A model generated the notes under the pieces. It was not told the DNA's origin. It searched no databases and saw only the letters and a list, made by a program, of their open reading frames with translations. A stretch of 44,292 bases of DNA from positions 1 to 44,292 of the forward strand of contig JBEHYN010000026.1 of assembly GCA_048498155.1 (NCBI GenBank), in the 5' to 3' direction. This document shows, piece after piece, positions 1 to 8,832 of this stretch; within the stretch, counting starts at the first letter, position 1; every line of letters starts with the position of its first letter. The position numbers were made by a program, and so were the translations under genes. The stretch comes from BOG-938 sp048498155. Its GTDB lineage: Bacteria > Pseudomonadota > Alphaproteobacteria > Caulobacterales > Caulobacteraceae.

Positions 1-801
1 TCGCCGCCGCCGGCGCCCTACGAGACGCCCTTCCGCATCATGGGCAATACCTATTCGGTCGGCTCGCCCTCGGTCAGCGTCTACCTGATCACCACGGCTA
101 AGGGGCATGTGCTGCTCGACGTCGGCTACGCGGCGGACGCGCCCCTGATCGAGAAGAATATCCGCGCCCTGGGCTTCAAGCTCAGTGACGTCAAAATCCT
201 GCTGAATAACCACGCCCACAGAGACCACTCGGGCGGCCTGGCCCAGCTCAAGGCCGACACCGGCGCCATCATGATCGCGAGCGAGGGCGACCGGGGCGCA
301 CTCGAAAGCGGCAAGGTCCTCGGCTCGGAATCCGTCGAGCGCATGCAATTCCCGCCCGTGAAGGTGGACCGGGCCATCAAGGACGGCGACACCTTCGAAC
401 TGGGCGGCGTGACCTTCACCGCACATGTGACGTCAGGGCACACCCGCGGCTGCACAAGCTGGTCCTGGCCGGTCACCGACCCGGTGGACGGCTCAAAGCA
501 CATCGTGTTGGACTTCTGCGGCGCGACGGTCAGCACCAACAGCCTGGTTCCGGAACAATATCCCGGCCTCGTCGCCAACTACCGCCACACCTTCGCCACC
601 GCCAAGTCGCTGCGAGGCGATCTGTTCCTAGCGCCGCACACAGAGTTCTACGCGCCGGCGGCCAAAAGGGCGAAGCTCGGCGATCCTGGCCCCAATCCCT
701 TCCTCGACCGCGCCGGCTTTGAGGCCCTGGTCGATTCCCAGCACGTCCTGTTCGAGACGGCGCTGGCCGAGGCTCAAAAGAAGGCGGCGGCCGCCAAGTA
801 G
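1..801 (+). CDS. Subclass B3 metallo-beta-lactamase-like hydrolase (5' end missing)
   Basis: The reading frame is open from base 1, so the start and signal peptide lie outside the window; the ATG at 40 is internal. Residues just after the left edge (ETPFRIMGNTYSVGS) resemble the N-terminal strand of mature B3 enzymes. The zinc ligands of subclass B3 are all present: HAHRDH at 211-228 (His116, His118, Asp120, His121), the His of GHTRGCTSW at 439 (His196) and the His of APHTEFY at 637 (His263). Family knowledge: B3 enzymes are secreted di-zinc hydrolases of beta-lactams, and environmental homologues may act on other lactams or lactones. The gene ends 20 bases from the convergent sthA stop. The B3 assignment is firm; activity on antibiotics is only inferred. 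Confidence 0.88.
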   Translation, partial: SPPPAPYETPFRIMGNTYSVGSPSVSVYLITTAKGHVLLDVGYAADAPLIEKNIRALGFKLSDVKILLNNHAHRDHSGGLAQLKADTGAIMIASEGDRGALESGKVLGSESVERMQFPPVKVDRAIKDGDTFELGGVTFTAHVTSGHTRGCTSWSWPVTDPVDGSKHIVLDFCGATVSTNSLVPEQYPGLVANYRHTFATAKSLRGDLFLAPHTEFYAPAAKRAKLGDPGPNPFLDRAGFEALVDSQHVLFETALAEAQKKAAAAK

Positions 802-821
802 CGGCTTAAGCCGGTCAACGC

Positions 822-2231
822 TTAGGTTGGGTTGGGCGCCTCGCGCGGCATGCGGTTCCATGCATCCAGGGCGGCGATCTTGTAGGCCTCGGCCAGGGTC
901 GGATAGTTGAACGCGTTCTCCATGAAATATTCCAACGTGCCGCCCAGGTTCAAAACCGCCTGGCCGATGTGAATCAGCTCGGTCGCCCCTTCGCCGACGA
1001 TGTGCACGCCCAGCAGGCGGCGCGTGTCCAAGGCGAAGATCATCTTCAGCAGACCCGCGTTCAGCCCCATAATATGGCCGCGCGAGGTCTCACGGAAACG
1101 CGCGATGCCGCATTCGCAGGCTATGCCCTTGGCGTGCACCTCTTTCTCGCTCATGCCCACGGTGGAAATCTCCGGCACCGCGTAGATGCCGTAGGGGAAG
1201 GCCTGCGGCGCGTGGGGCATGGGCAGGCCGAAGGCGTGGCAGGCGGCGATGCGGCCTTGTTCCATGGAGGTTGACGCCAGGCTCGGAAAGCCGATCACGT
1301 CGCCGGCGGCGTAGACATGCGGGACCTCGGTCTGGAAGGTGTCGGGATTGACGGTGATACGTCCGCGCGAATCGGCGGTCAGCCCGAGCGCTTCAAGGCC
1401 CAGCCCCGCTGTCGCCCCCACTCGCCCAGCTGTGTAGAGCAGCATTTCCGAGCGAATACGTCGCCCGTCCTCCAGCACGCTGACCGGCCAGCCCTGTCCG
1501 TCCAGTTCCACGCTGGCGACCGAAGTGCCCAGGCGGATGGTCATGCCGCGGTCGCGCAGTTGGTGGACGAAGTCCTCGATGATCTCGTGGTCGACGAACT
1601 CAAGGAAGGCGCCCCTAGGTTCGATCAGCGTGACCGGCACATCCAACGCGCTGAAGATGGTGGCGTATTCTATGCCGATCACCCCCGCGCCGATCACCGT
1701 CAGACTGCGCGGCACGCGTGGCGTGGCGATGACGTCGTCGCTGTCAAGCACATGCACCCCATCGAACGGGATCGACGCTGGCCGATATGGCGTGGTGCCC
1801 ACGGCAATGAGGACCCGCACGAATTCGACGGTGCGTTCATCGCCCTCCGCGCAGGCGACGGTCAGGTGGTGCGGATCGATGAACCGCGCCGTTCCCGCCA
1901 GGGTGCGTATGCCATTGCGCTGGAACTGATGCTCCAGGACCTCAATCTCGTGCACCAGCGTCATGTTCAACCGCGCGCCCAGATCGTCGCCGTCGATGTC
2001 TTTCTTGACCCGGTAGGCGCGGCCGTAGAAGCCGCGTTCGCGCCAGCCCGAGAGGTTCAACACGGTCTCACGGAGGGTCTTGGAGGGAATGGTGCCGGTG
2101 TGGACAGAAACGCCCCCCACGCGCAGGCGGTTTTCCACCACCAACACGGAACGGCCAAGTTTGGCTGCCTGGACGGCGGCCCTGCGGCCAGCGGGCCCGC
2201 TGCCGATGACAACGAGATCGTAGATATCCAT
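822..2231 (-). CDS. sthA: Si-specific NAD(P)+ transhydrogenase (soluble transhydrogenase)
   Basis: A 469-residue flavoprotein disulfide-reductase-fold enzyme that exchanges hydride between NADPH and NAD+ in the cytoplasm. Visible features: FAD-binding GSGPAG at residues 10-15, active-site region GTIPSKTLRE (46-55), NAD(P)-binding GAGVIG at 181-186, the second FAD motif ending YAAGDVIG, and a C-terminal dimerisation domain with the SthA-type HIGQAVLNLGG and NYPTLAEAYK segments. The usual CxxxxC redox pair is absent and even the single Cys seen in many SthA proteins is replaced (GGVSVHTGTIPS), which fits a non-disulfide transhydrogenase rather than lipoamide dehydrogenase or glutathione reductase. 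The ATG at 2231 is preceded by a weak purine-rich site. It is convergent with the B3 hydrolase gene. Confidence 0.93.
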   Translation of the reverse strand: MDIYDLVVIGSGPAGRRAAVQAAKLGRSVLVVENRLRVGGVSVHTGTIPSKTLRETVLNLSGWRERGFYGRAYRVKKDIDGDDLGARLNMTLVHEIEVLEHQFQRNGIRTLAGTARFIDPHHLTVACAEGDERTVEFVRVLIAVGTTPYRPASIPFDGVHVLDSDDVIATPRVPRSLTVIGAGVIGIEYATIFSALDVPVTLIEPRGAFLEFVDHEIIEDFVHQLRDRGMTIRLGTSVASVELDGQGWPVSVLEDGRRIRSEMLLYTAGRVGATAGLGLEALGLTADSRGRITVNPDTFQTEVPHVYAAGDVIGFPSLASTSMEQGRIAACHAFGLPMPHAPQAFPYGIYAVPEISTVGMSEKEVHAKGIACECGIARFRETSRGHIMGLNAGLLKMIFALDTRRLLGVHIVGEGATELIHIGQAVLNLGGTLEYFMENAFNYPTLAEAYKIAALDAWNRMPREAPNPT

Positions 2232-2370
2232 GGCGTTCCCCGACGGCCGGGCCTTGCGCCCGCTCGACTAAGCCATGGGCTGAGACTCAAGCGATGCGCC
2301 ACCCCTCGATGACCTGTGGGAGCACCCTAACCGAAGATGGTTACCGACTTAGAAAACGACCGCCCGACGA

Positions 2371-2772
2371 TTAGGCGCCGTTGCCCAGGATCTTGCCGCC
2401 CGACAGGATGACGGATTTGATTTCGCCGGAATTGCCGCCGCCGCGCAGGGGCAAATAGTTCACCTGCACCTTGTCGCCCGGCTGCATGCTGCGCTTGCTC
2501 CAGCCGGCGCGCGTCAGATTGGCCGGACCCGCGCACTCAAAGGTCCAGATCTCGGGCGCCTCGCCCGGCTTGACGTCGCGATAGATCACCAAGGAAACGT
2601 GTGGATTGGTCCAGTTCAACTCCTTGACCGTGCCGCTCATCAATCCGGGATGGGCTGGATCGAACATGGCGAAGGAATGGTGAGCCGAAGCGGGGCCGGC
2701 CGGCATAGCAAGGCCCAGCACCGCTGCGGCCAAAATCACGCGGCCAACCGCCAGCTTGGAACGCTTGTTCAT
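2371..2772 (-). CDS. Exported DUF6152-family protein
   Basis: A small exported protein of about 133 residues. The chosen start (2772, MNKRSKLAVG) gives a classical signal peptide ending PASA before a mature AHHSFAMFDP N-terminus. A GAGAA-like ribosome site sits about 7 bases upstream. In-frame ATGs at 2784 and 2790 are alternatives. The motifs HHSFAMFD, GTVKELNWTNPH and the conserved tryptophan segment are those of DUF6152, a single beta-rich periplasmic domain of unknown function. The gene lies about 20 bases after the stop of the upstream exported protein and is probably cotranscribed with it. No catalytic residue can be named. Confidence 0.8.
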   Translation of the reverse strand: MNKRSKLAVGRVILAAAVLGLAMPAGPASAHHSFAMFDPAHPGLMSGTVKELNWTNPHVSLVIYRDVKPGEAPEIWTFECAGPANLTRAGWSKRSMQPGDKVQVNYLPLRGGGNSGEIKSVILSGGKILGNGA

Positions 2773-2792
2773 CGAAATTCTCATGATCATGG

Positions 2793-3626
2793 CTACTTTA
2801 CAGGCTCGTGGATGCCGTCCGCCCTCAGGAGGGTCGGCGCGTAGATAGCATTGCCGTCCTTGTCGATCTCCGAATGGAAGGCAGCCTCCAAGCATACGCC
2901 CTCAACGATGTCGTAATCACGGCGGCGGGTGCGGTTCCATTTACGCGTCGTCACCCAGGGCTTGGTCAGCACGTGGGGCGCAGTGATGGTCAAGGTGTCG
3001 TCCAGGGCGTCAGGACCGCTCAGGCGGATCCGTTCGACGACGTGCACATCGCCATTATTGGACACGCCCTGAGCCTCGCCTATGGCCAGAAAGGTCTGAG
3101 GTGCGATCCCTACAGTGTCAATCACCAGGGTGTCGCCTTCCCAATGGCCGATGGAATGGCCGTGGAAAGTTGGATCGGGATCGTCCGGATGCGGCCGGCC
3201 GTCGGTGTAGATACGGCGAAGACGGTTGCTGTCGGATTCGCCCAGCATGTAGATTTTTCCCGGGGTGAAGGCGAACTCCATGGCGTTGTGACTGATCAGC
3301 ATCCACGCCGGCATGCCTTCGGGCAGGCAATTGGAGAAGAAGTTTATCGGTCGTCCGGCCTGCATCTCATCGCTTTGGAATTTCACGACCGCACCCGCCT
3401 TGTCGTTCCACGGCGGCGGATTGGTCTTGGCCTGCCGGATCTGGTCGCGGGCGTCTGGAATCCAAACGCCGCTGAAGTCCGGATGCTTGGCCAGATCCGC
3501 CCATTCTTCGGCCGTCGGCGGGGGGTTGAGCACCGCAGCGGCGTCTGCGGCCGCGCACACGGTGGAAGGCGCCGCCAAGGCCCCGGCGGCCAATAGAACA
3601 AGCAAAATGCGAACACGATGGCTCAT
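2793..3626 (-). CDS. Exported protein of unknown function, cotranscribed with DUF6152 protein
   Basis: A 277-residue protein with a signal peptide (hydrophobic residues about 6-20, cleavage near VCAAADA). The mature part has motifs I recognise only as an uncharacterised exported family: HPDFSGVWIP (about 51-60), NCLPEGMP, MLISHNAMEFAFTPGKIYML, and HSIGHWEGDTLVIDTVG. The last is a Trp-rich strand motif common in beta-sheet periplasmic proteins. Proteins of this type are often found next to DUF6152 genes in Caulobacterales and Sphingomonadales (recollection, not checked here). It is the first gene of a two-gene unit with the DUF6152 protein. Function unknown. Confidence 0.78.
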   Translation of the reverse strand: MSHRVRILLVLLAAGALAAPSTVCAAADAAAVLNPPPTAEEWADLAKHPDFSGVWIPDARDQIRQAKTNPPPWNDKAGAVVKFQSDEMQAGRPINFFSNCLPEGMPAWMLISHNAMEFAFTPGKIYMLGESDSNRLRRIYTDGRPHPDDPDPTFHGHSIGHWEGDTLVIDTVGIAPQTFLAIGEAQGVSNNGDVHVVERIRLSGPDALDDTLTITAPHVLTKPWVTTRKWNRTRRRDYDIVEGVCLEAAFHSEIDKDGNAIYAPTLLRADGIHEPVK

Positions 3627-4034
3627 GCGCTTCCATCCCCGGTTACTGCAAGAAAATAGGGACAGGCCCCTTCCCTTGTCTCACGGCCTGCCCGTTGGGC
3701 GGCCGAGCCGCGATGTTAGTCCATAGCGGATATTGACAGCAAGGTTGGCGTGCACGGTGACCCCAAGCCAAGACGGTCCGCACACGACGTCCAGCATTTT
3801 TCAAAAACCATGGTGCGGCGGATTGTCGCATTTCGGCTTAGGGCCAGTGTTGATTTCGGACGACCCCAGTATCGATTGGGCTTTAATTGCCTTATTAATA
3901 CTGATCGAACGGACAAATCTAGGAATAGAAAGTGGATTTCCGATGAATATGACTAATTCTGATTAATCATCCTTATTCGGGATTTCACAAAGGTTGGGAC
4001 GATAGCGCTGCTTTAACTCGACGGAGAAGCTTCA
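3627..4034. other. Intergenic region upstream of the tad operon; no gene supported
   Basis: About 400 bases between divergent genes. Short open frames in it have no recognisable motifs, ribosome sites or membrane/pilin features; in particular there is no Flp-type pilin signature. The right two-thirds (about 3780-4000) is clearly more AT-rich than its surroundings and must hold the promoter of the cpa operon and perhaps that of the leftward exported-protein pair. A short interrupted palindrome, CCCA-N8-TGGG, lies near 3864-3879. No -35/-10 pair stands out enough to be called. Confidence 0.5.
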
Positions 4035-4934
4035 ATGCGCGCAGCAGTCGTTTTCAGTCTCGGGACCTCGGTCCTCTTAGGTACAGGAGCCCTGTTGGTG
4101 GCCCGGACCTGGGCCCCCTCGGCCAAGCCGGGCCCGGCCTCGGCCTACGCCGCCCCGTCGGCCACTGCAGCGGTGGTCGTCGCCAAAGGCGCCCTCGCTT
4201 ACGGCGAGAGCGTGACCCCCGACAAGTTGCAGGTGGTGCAGTTTCCAGTGGGACTGGCCCCTCCGGGGGCCTACTCGTCCGTCGCACAGTTAGCCGCCGG
4301 CCAGACCGGAGCGCCGGTGGCCCTGGTCGCCATGTCTCCCAAGGAGGCGATCCTGCCCGGCAAGGTCAGCGGGCCAGGCGCACGCAATACGGTGTCGATC
4401 CAGATCGCGCCGGGGATGCGGGCCTACGCCATCCGGATATCCGATGTCGCCGGCGTGGGCGGTCAAGCCCTGCCGGGCGATCACGTGGACGTGGTGCTCA
4501 CCCGCGAGCCGCCGATGCGGCCGGGCCAACAGCCCGGGCGGCAGATGATCTCGGACGTGGTGGTTCAGAATGTCCGCCTGCTGGGGGTCAATCTGAACAT
4601 CGATCCCGCGTCCACGGCCCAGGCCGCCGCCGCCGATCCCAAGACCGCCACCTTGGAGGTCAGCCTACTGGACGCGCAAAAACTGGCGGTGGCCGCCGGC
4701 GTCGGCAACCTTTCGCTGGCTCTTAGACGGGCCGGCGCCGGCGAGGTCGATCCGTCCCGCCAAGTGCAGACCGCCGATCTGTCCGCCGGCGCGCCCCGTT
4801 CCTTGACCCGTCCAGCCTCGGTCCGGAGCGTTCGTCGGGCTCCAGCCGGGCCCGGGCGCTACTCGGTGATCGTGGTCCAGGGCGAGCACGACGCCGAGGT
4901 GGCCGTGCCAATCGAAACCCACGGGGGAGTCTGA
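4035..4934 (+). CDS. cpaB: Flp pilus assembly protein CpaB (RcpC/CpaB family)
   Basis: Inner-membrane or periplasmic assembly protein of the tad (tight adherence) type IVc pilus. Its 299 residues contain an N-terminal membrane anchor (about 5-24), an SAF domain at about 46-110 (VVVAKGALAYGESVTPDKLQ) and the RcpC/CpaB domain at about 120-205 (NTVSIQIAPGMRAYAI, LPGDHVDVVL). In the family CpaB is thought to work with the secretin CpaC in passing the pilus through the envelope. The ATG at 4035 has GGAGA about 7 bases upstream. It is the first gene of a six-gene operon and is separated from cpaC by 4 bases. Confidence 0.93.
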   Translation: MRAAVVFSLGTSVLLGTGALLVARTWAPSAKPGPASAYAAPSATAAVVVAKGALAYGESVTPDKLQVVQFPVGLAPPGAYSSVAQLAAGQTGAPVALVAMSPKEAILPGKVSGPGARNTVSIQIAPGMRAYAIRISDVAGVGGQALPGDHVDVVLTREPPMRPGQQPGRQMISDVVVQNVRLLGVNLNIDPASTAQAAAADPKTATLEVSLLDAQKLAVAAGVGNLSLALRRAGAGEVDPSRQVQTADLSAGAPRSLTRPASVRSVRRAPAGPGRYSVIVVQGEHDAEVAVPIETHGGV

Positions 4935-4938
4935 GCCC

Positions 4939-6276
4939 ATGATCCACAACATCCTACGACCGGCCGCCATCGGCCTGACCGCCACCGCACTCTCCCTCGC
5001 CTCGCCCGCCGCGGCGCTGGCGCCGACAAGCGAGGGCCTCGCGTCGACGGCGACGCCGAGCCAGACCATCGTGGTGGCCAAGAACAAATCCGTCGCCTTC
5101 CATTTGGATGGCGCGGTCGGCAAGGTGGTGATCGCCCAGCCCGAGATCGCAGAGATCGTCGCCACAACCGACCGCAGCTTTTACATCCGCGGCAAGGCGT
5201 TGGGCGCCACCAATGTGTTGGTCTACGGCCCCGATCTGCGCCTGAGCCGCGTGATCGACGTCAACGTCGGCTACGACGCCGCCGGCCTGCAGAGTGATAT
5301 CGCCCAGGCGCTGCCGACCGAGCACATATTGGTGTCCTGCCTATCAGGCGGCCTGCTGCTGACCGGCGACGCCTCCAACAATTCCGCAGCGGACCGCGCC
5401 ATGGTCCTGGCCGAACAGATGGCGCCCAAGGCGGTGACCTCGGCCATCAGGGTGCGTGACGCTCAGCAGATCGGGCTGGATGTGCGCATCGTTGAAGTGA
5501 ACCGCACGGCCCTCGAGAGCTTCGGCATCGATGTCAAGGCCGCCAGCGGGGACGGCAACATCCTATTCTCGGCCGCTCAAGGCTTGATCGGCACGGCCAA
5601 TCCCGCCGGGACCTTGACCTTTAGTCCCAGGTTGGGCTCCGGTTCGTTGACCGCGACCTTGCGGGCCCTGGAGCAAAAGGGCCTGGCCCGCACCCTGGCC
5701 AAGCCGAACTTGGTGGCGCTGTCAGGTCAGGACGCCAGCTTCTTGGCCGGGGGCGAGATTCCCGTTCCCGTGCCGAACGGCCTGAACGGCGTGACCATCC
5801 AATACCGCCAGTTCGGCGTGCAGCTGGCTTTCACGCCCACCCTTTATGCCGACGATATGATCCGGCTGAAGGTCGCGCCGGAAGTCAGTCAGTTGGACCC
5901 GGCCAACGGCGTGACCATTGTCGGCTACAACGTGCCGGCTCTGACCATCAGGCGTGCGTCCACCACCATCGAGCTGCGCGACGGGCAAAGCTTCGCCATC
6001 GCGGGTCTGTTCCAGCACAGTTACTCCAACTCACTCGACCAGCTGCCCGGCATGTCCAAGCTGCCGATCCTGGGCGCCCTGTTCCGCTCCTCTAACTGGA
6101 GGCGCAATGAGACCGAGCTGGTGATCGTGGTCACGCCCCATCTGGTGACCGGGCAATCCCCGACCCCCGCCGATCCGGCGCTCAACGCCGGCGAGCCCAG
6201 CGCGATCGATCTGATCTTGCAAGGCGAGGCCATTGAGCAGCCCAAGCCTTCCTCCTCTCCCGCGAAAAAGGGCTAA
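4939..6276 (+). CDS. cpaC: Outer-membrane secretin CpaC (RcpA) of the tad pilus
   Basis: A 445-residue secretin forming the outer-membrane channel for Flp pili. A Sec signal peptide (1 to about 28, ending SPAAALA) is followed by the N-terminal pilus/secretion domain (SQTIVVAKNKSVAFHLDG, VVIAQPEIAEIV, ATNVLVYG), a short N-domain region, and the secretin core at about 230-400. The core shows the expected LAKPNLVALSGQDASFLAGG, GEIPVPVP, the FGVQLAFTPTLY strand and the terminal ELVIVVTPHLV motif. The length is normal. The start is 4 bases after cpaB and the stop 4 bases before cpaE, so translation is probably coupled. Confidence 0.94.
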   Translation: MIHNILRPAAIGLTATALSLASPAAALAPTSEGLASTATPSQTIVVAKNKSVAFHLDGAVGKVVIAQPEIAEIVATTDRSFYIRGKALGATNVLVYGPDLRLSRVIDVNVGYDAAGLQSDIAQALPTEHILVSCLSGGLLLTGDASNNSAADRAMVLAEQMAPKAVTSAIRVRDAQQIGLDVRIVEVNRTALESFGIDVKAASGDGNILFSAAQGLIGTANPAGTLTFSPRLGSGSLTATLRALEQKGLARTLAKPNLVALSGQDASFLAGGEIPVPVPNGLNGVTIQYRQFGVQLAFTPTLYADDMIRLKVAPEVSQLDPANGVTIVGYNVPALTIRRASTTIELRDGQSFAIAGLFQHSYSNSLDQLPGMSKLPILGALFRSSNWRRNETELVIVVTPHLVTGQSPTPADPALNAGEPSAIDLILQGEAIEQPKPSSSPAKKG

Positions 6277-6280
6277 GTCC

Positions 6281-7432
6281 ATGGCTGGCAATTTCACGCG
6301 CGTTCTGGTTCTGGGCGGTAAGCTGGCGAGCTTGGCGGAACAAGCCTTCGCGGGGGCCGTGATCGAAACCTTCTGCGCGCCTGGTGCGCAGGGACTGCAA
6401 GCCGCCGCCGCCCAAAGCGACCTGGTGCTGATTGACGCAGACGCCCTGCCCGCCAACGCCCTGGAATCAGCCCTCCACACCCTGGCGCGGGCCAAACCGC
6501 AGCCTGCGGTGATCCTGGCGGGCGCCAGCATTCCGGTCGCCTTGGCGCGGGCCCTATTGAAACTGGAACGGTCCGACGCCCTGGACATGCCGTTCAGCCC
6601 CCAAGATCTGGCCAAAACCGCCAGCCCTCTGCTGCGCCCCAAGGCGGTGTCGTCCTGCATGTGCTGGGGCGTGATCGGCGCGGTGGGCGGCGCGGGGGCC
6701 AGCACTCTCGTCATCGAGACTGCAGCCGCCCTGGCCGCTGAAGACAAGTCCCGACGAGGCTGCATCATAGATCTGAACTTGGCCGACGGCGCCGCGGCGG
6801 CCTATCTCGGCGTGCCGGCGAACATGAAGCTGGAGGAGGCGTCGATCAGTCCGGATCGGATCGACCAGGCCCTGCTGGACGCCTTCTGCACCCCCGCGTT
6901 CGAGGGCGTCGACCTGCTCGCCGGCCCGCGTTCCCCGCTGGCGGCCGACAAGGTCACGCCTCAGGCGGTCATGCGCATTCTGGACGTGGCGGCCCACAAG
7001 TACGACTGGATCGTCATCGATGTGCCCCGACACAGACGCCCATGGACCCTCGACGTGCTGTCCGGCTGCGACGAGATCCTGGTGGTGTCGGAACTGACGG
7101 TCCCCGCCCTGCTGGCGGCTCGCGACCTATGCCGCGAACTGGAAGAAGAGATGCCCGACAGGCCGCCTCCAGGCGTGGTCCTGAACCGGATGTCCAACCG
7201 CATGATGGGGCCCGCCCCAACCTTGAGCGAAGCGCAGAGGGCCTTGAGCCGCAAGGCCGTGGGCGCGATCACCTCGGACTGGGAATCTGCAGCGCGAGCG
7301 GTCAATCTCGGCGGGCCGATCCTGCATCGCCAACCGCGCTCCAAGATCGTGCGCGACGTGCGCGCCCTGGTGGCTCAACTGACCGGACAAAAGCCCGCCG
7401 AAGCCGACGACGCCCTGAGGGTGGTCGGATGA
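6281..7432 (+). CDS. cpaE: Pilus localisation ATPase-like protein CpaE (TadZ family)
   Basis: A MinD/ParA-like protein that positions the tad machinery at the cell pole. The ATG at 6281 is chosen because it lies 4 bases after cpaC; the frame stays open upstream inside cpaC. Residues 1 to about 120 form a degenerate receiver-like domain and about 128-360 the P-loop domain. The nucleotide loop (GAVGGAGAST, about 133-142) is clearly atypical: the GK[ST] lysine of the deviant Walker A motif is absent. WIVIDVPRHRRPWTLDVL corresponds to the switch/Walker B region. Loss of lysines is known in TadZ proteins, so a weak or absent ATPase with a retained polarity role is plausible. The stop overlaps cpaF by 4 bases. 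Confidence 0.9.
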   Translation: MAGNFTRVLVLGGKLASLAEQAFAGAVIETFCAPGAQGLQAAAAQSDLVLIDADALPANALESALHTLARAKPQPAVILAGASIPVALARALLKLERSDALDMPFSPQDLAKTASPLLRPKAVSSCMCWGVIGAVGGAGASTLVIETAAALAAEDKSRRGCIIDLNLADGAAAAYLGVPANMKLEEASISPDRIDQALLDAFCTPAFEGVDLLAGPRSPLAADKVTPQAVMRILDVAAHKYDWIVIDVPRHRRPWTLDVLSGCDEILVVSELTVPALLAARDLCRELEEEMPDRPPPGVVLNRMSNRMMGPAPTLSEAQRALSRKAVGAITSDWESAARAVNLGGPILHRQPRSKIVRDVRALVAQLTGQKPAEADDALRVVG

Positions 7433-8832
7433 GCCGGTTCAGTCTCAAACGCGCCCAGGTCGAAGCGCCCCCGGCGCCCAGCGGGGCGGCGGCTGACGCC
7501 CCGGCCGTGACACCCGCCGAACCCATCGCCTCGCCTGAGCCCGAGCCCGGGGGCTCGTCCAACGCCTTGCTCGACGCCAAGCTTCGGCTGCATGCCCGCC
7601 TAATCGAGGAAGTGGACCTGTCCAAACTGGACAAGTTGGATGACGGAGAACTACGCCGCCAGGTGCGCGCCTTGGTCGGTGAATTCGCCCGCGCCGAGCG
7701 GCTGCCGTTCAACACGGCGGAGCTAGAGAATCTATCCAGTTCGGTGCTGGACGAGATGATGGGGCTGGGTCCGCTAGAGCCGCTTCTGCAAGACGACAGC
7801 ATCGCGGACATCCTGATCAATGGTCCGTTCCAGGTCTATGTGGAGCGCCGCGGCGAGCTTGAACTGACGGCCGTGCATTTCCGCGACAACGACCACCTGT
7901 TGCGCATCGTCAACCGCATCGCCGCCTCGGTCGGGCGACGCATCGACGAGTCCCAGCCAATGGTCGACGCGCGCCTGGCCGACGGCAGCCGGGTGAACGC
8001 CGCCATCGCCCCCGTCGCCATCGACGGCGCGGCCGTATCCATCCGTAAGTTCTCCAAAAAGCCCTACACGCTGGAGCGGCTGGTGGGGGTTGGCGCCATG
8101 CCCGCCAGCGTCGCAGAATTTCTCAAGGGCGCGGTCGCCGCACGGGTGTCGACGGTGATCTCCGGCGGCACCGGCTCAGGCAAGACTACATTGCTCAACG
8201 CCATGTCCGCCGGGATCGGCGCGAAGGAGCGCCTGATCACCATCGAAGACGCGGCCGAGCTGCAGCTGCAGCAGCCGCACGTGGTTCGCATGGAGACTCG
8301 GCCGCCCAACATCGAAGGCAAGGGCGAAATCCGCCAGCGTGAGCTGGTCAAGAACGCCCTGCGCATGCGGCCAGACCGCGTGATCCTAGGCGAGGTGCGC
8401 GGGGAGGAAGCCTTTGACATGCTGCAGGCGATGAACACCGGCCACGAAGGCTCAATGGCCACCATCCACGCCAACACGCCTCGCGACGCCATCACCCGGC
8501 TGGAGCAGATGGTGGCCATGTCCGGCATGAAGCTCACCCCGGAATCGATCCGCGGCCAGATCGCCTCAGCCATCGGCATGATCGTACAGGTCATGCGGCT
8601 GTCGGACGGGAAACGCCGATTGATGAGCATCACCGAGATCACCGGCATGGAGGGCCAGATCGTGCAGATGCAGGAAATCTTCGCCTTCCAACGCACCCAC
8701 ACCGACCCGGACGGCACGGTCCACGGCGAGTTCCGCGCCACGGGCCTGCGCCCCCGCTGCCTGGACGAGATGCAGCGGCGCGGCCTGAGCTACGACACCG
8801 CCAACTTCGATCCCGGGCGGCCTCTGCAATGA
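7429..8832 (+). CDS. cpaF: Pilus assembly ATPase CpaF (TadA, GspE/VirB11 superfamily)
   Basis: Cytoplasmic secretion ATPase that powers Flp pilus extension and, in tad systems, probably also retraction. The 467-residue reading from ATG 7429 (MSRFSLKRAQ) overlaps the cpaE stop as ATGA; the frame stays open upstream only as an overlap with cpaE. The first 65 residues are a Pro/Ala-rich linker. The N-terminal domain holds GPLEPLLQDDSIADILING. The ATPase core has Walker A GGTGSGKTT (Lys252), the Asp box ITIEDAAELQL, Walker B RVILGEVRGEEAFDML and the His box GHEGSMATIHANTPRDAI. All catalytic motifs are intact. It overlaps tadB by 4 bases. Confidence 0.96.
   Translation: MSRFSLKRAQVEAPPAPSGAAADAPAVTPAEPIASPEPEPGGSSNALLDAKLRLHARLIEEVDLSKLDKLDDGELRRQVRALVGEFARAERLPFNTAELENLSSSVLDEMMGLGPLEPLLQDDSIADILINGPFQVYVERRGELELTAVHFRDNDHLLRIVNRIAASVGRRIDESQPMVDARLADGSRVNAAIAPVAIDGAAVSIRKFSKKPYTLERLVGVGAMPASVAEFLKGAVAARVSTVISGGTGSGKTTLLNAMSAGIGAKERLITIEDAAELQLQQPHVVRMETRPPNIEGKGEIRQRELVKNALRMRPDRVILGEVRGEEAFDMLQAMNTGHEGSMATIHANTPRDAITRLEQMVAMSGMKLTPESIRGQIASAIGMIVQVMRLSDGKRRLMSITEITGMEGQIVQMQEIFAFQRTHTDPDGTVHGEFRATGLRPRCLDEMQRRGLSYDTANFDPGRPLQ

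Noticed and set aside
822..2231. Lipoamide dehydrogenase or mercuric reductase for the flavoprotein
   Set aside because: The redox CxxxxC is absent and the C-terminal segments are of the soluble transhydrogenase type.
1317..2312. 331-codon plus-strand frame opposite sthA
   Set aside because: Antisense shadow of a gene with complete enzyme motifs; no start signals.
3733..3966. Possible small pilin gene upstream of cpaB
   Set aside because: No type IV prepilin motif, hydrophobic helix or ribosome site; the AT-rich DNA looks like a promoter region.
7042..7428. Longer cpaF reading starting inside cpaE
   Set aside because: Arg-rich out-of-frame translation of cpaE; the ATG at 7429 has the ATGA overlap typical of this operon and gives the normal protein length.
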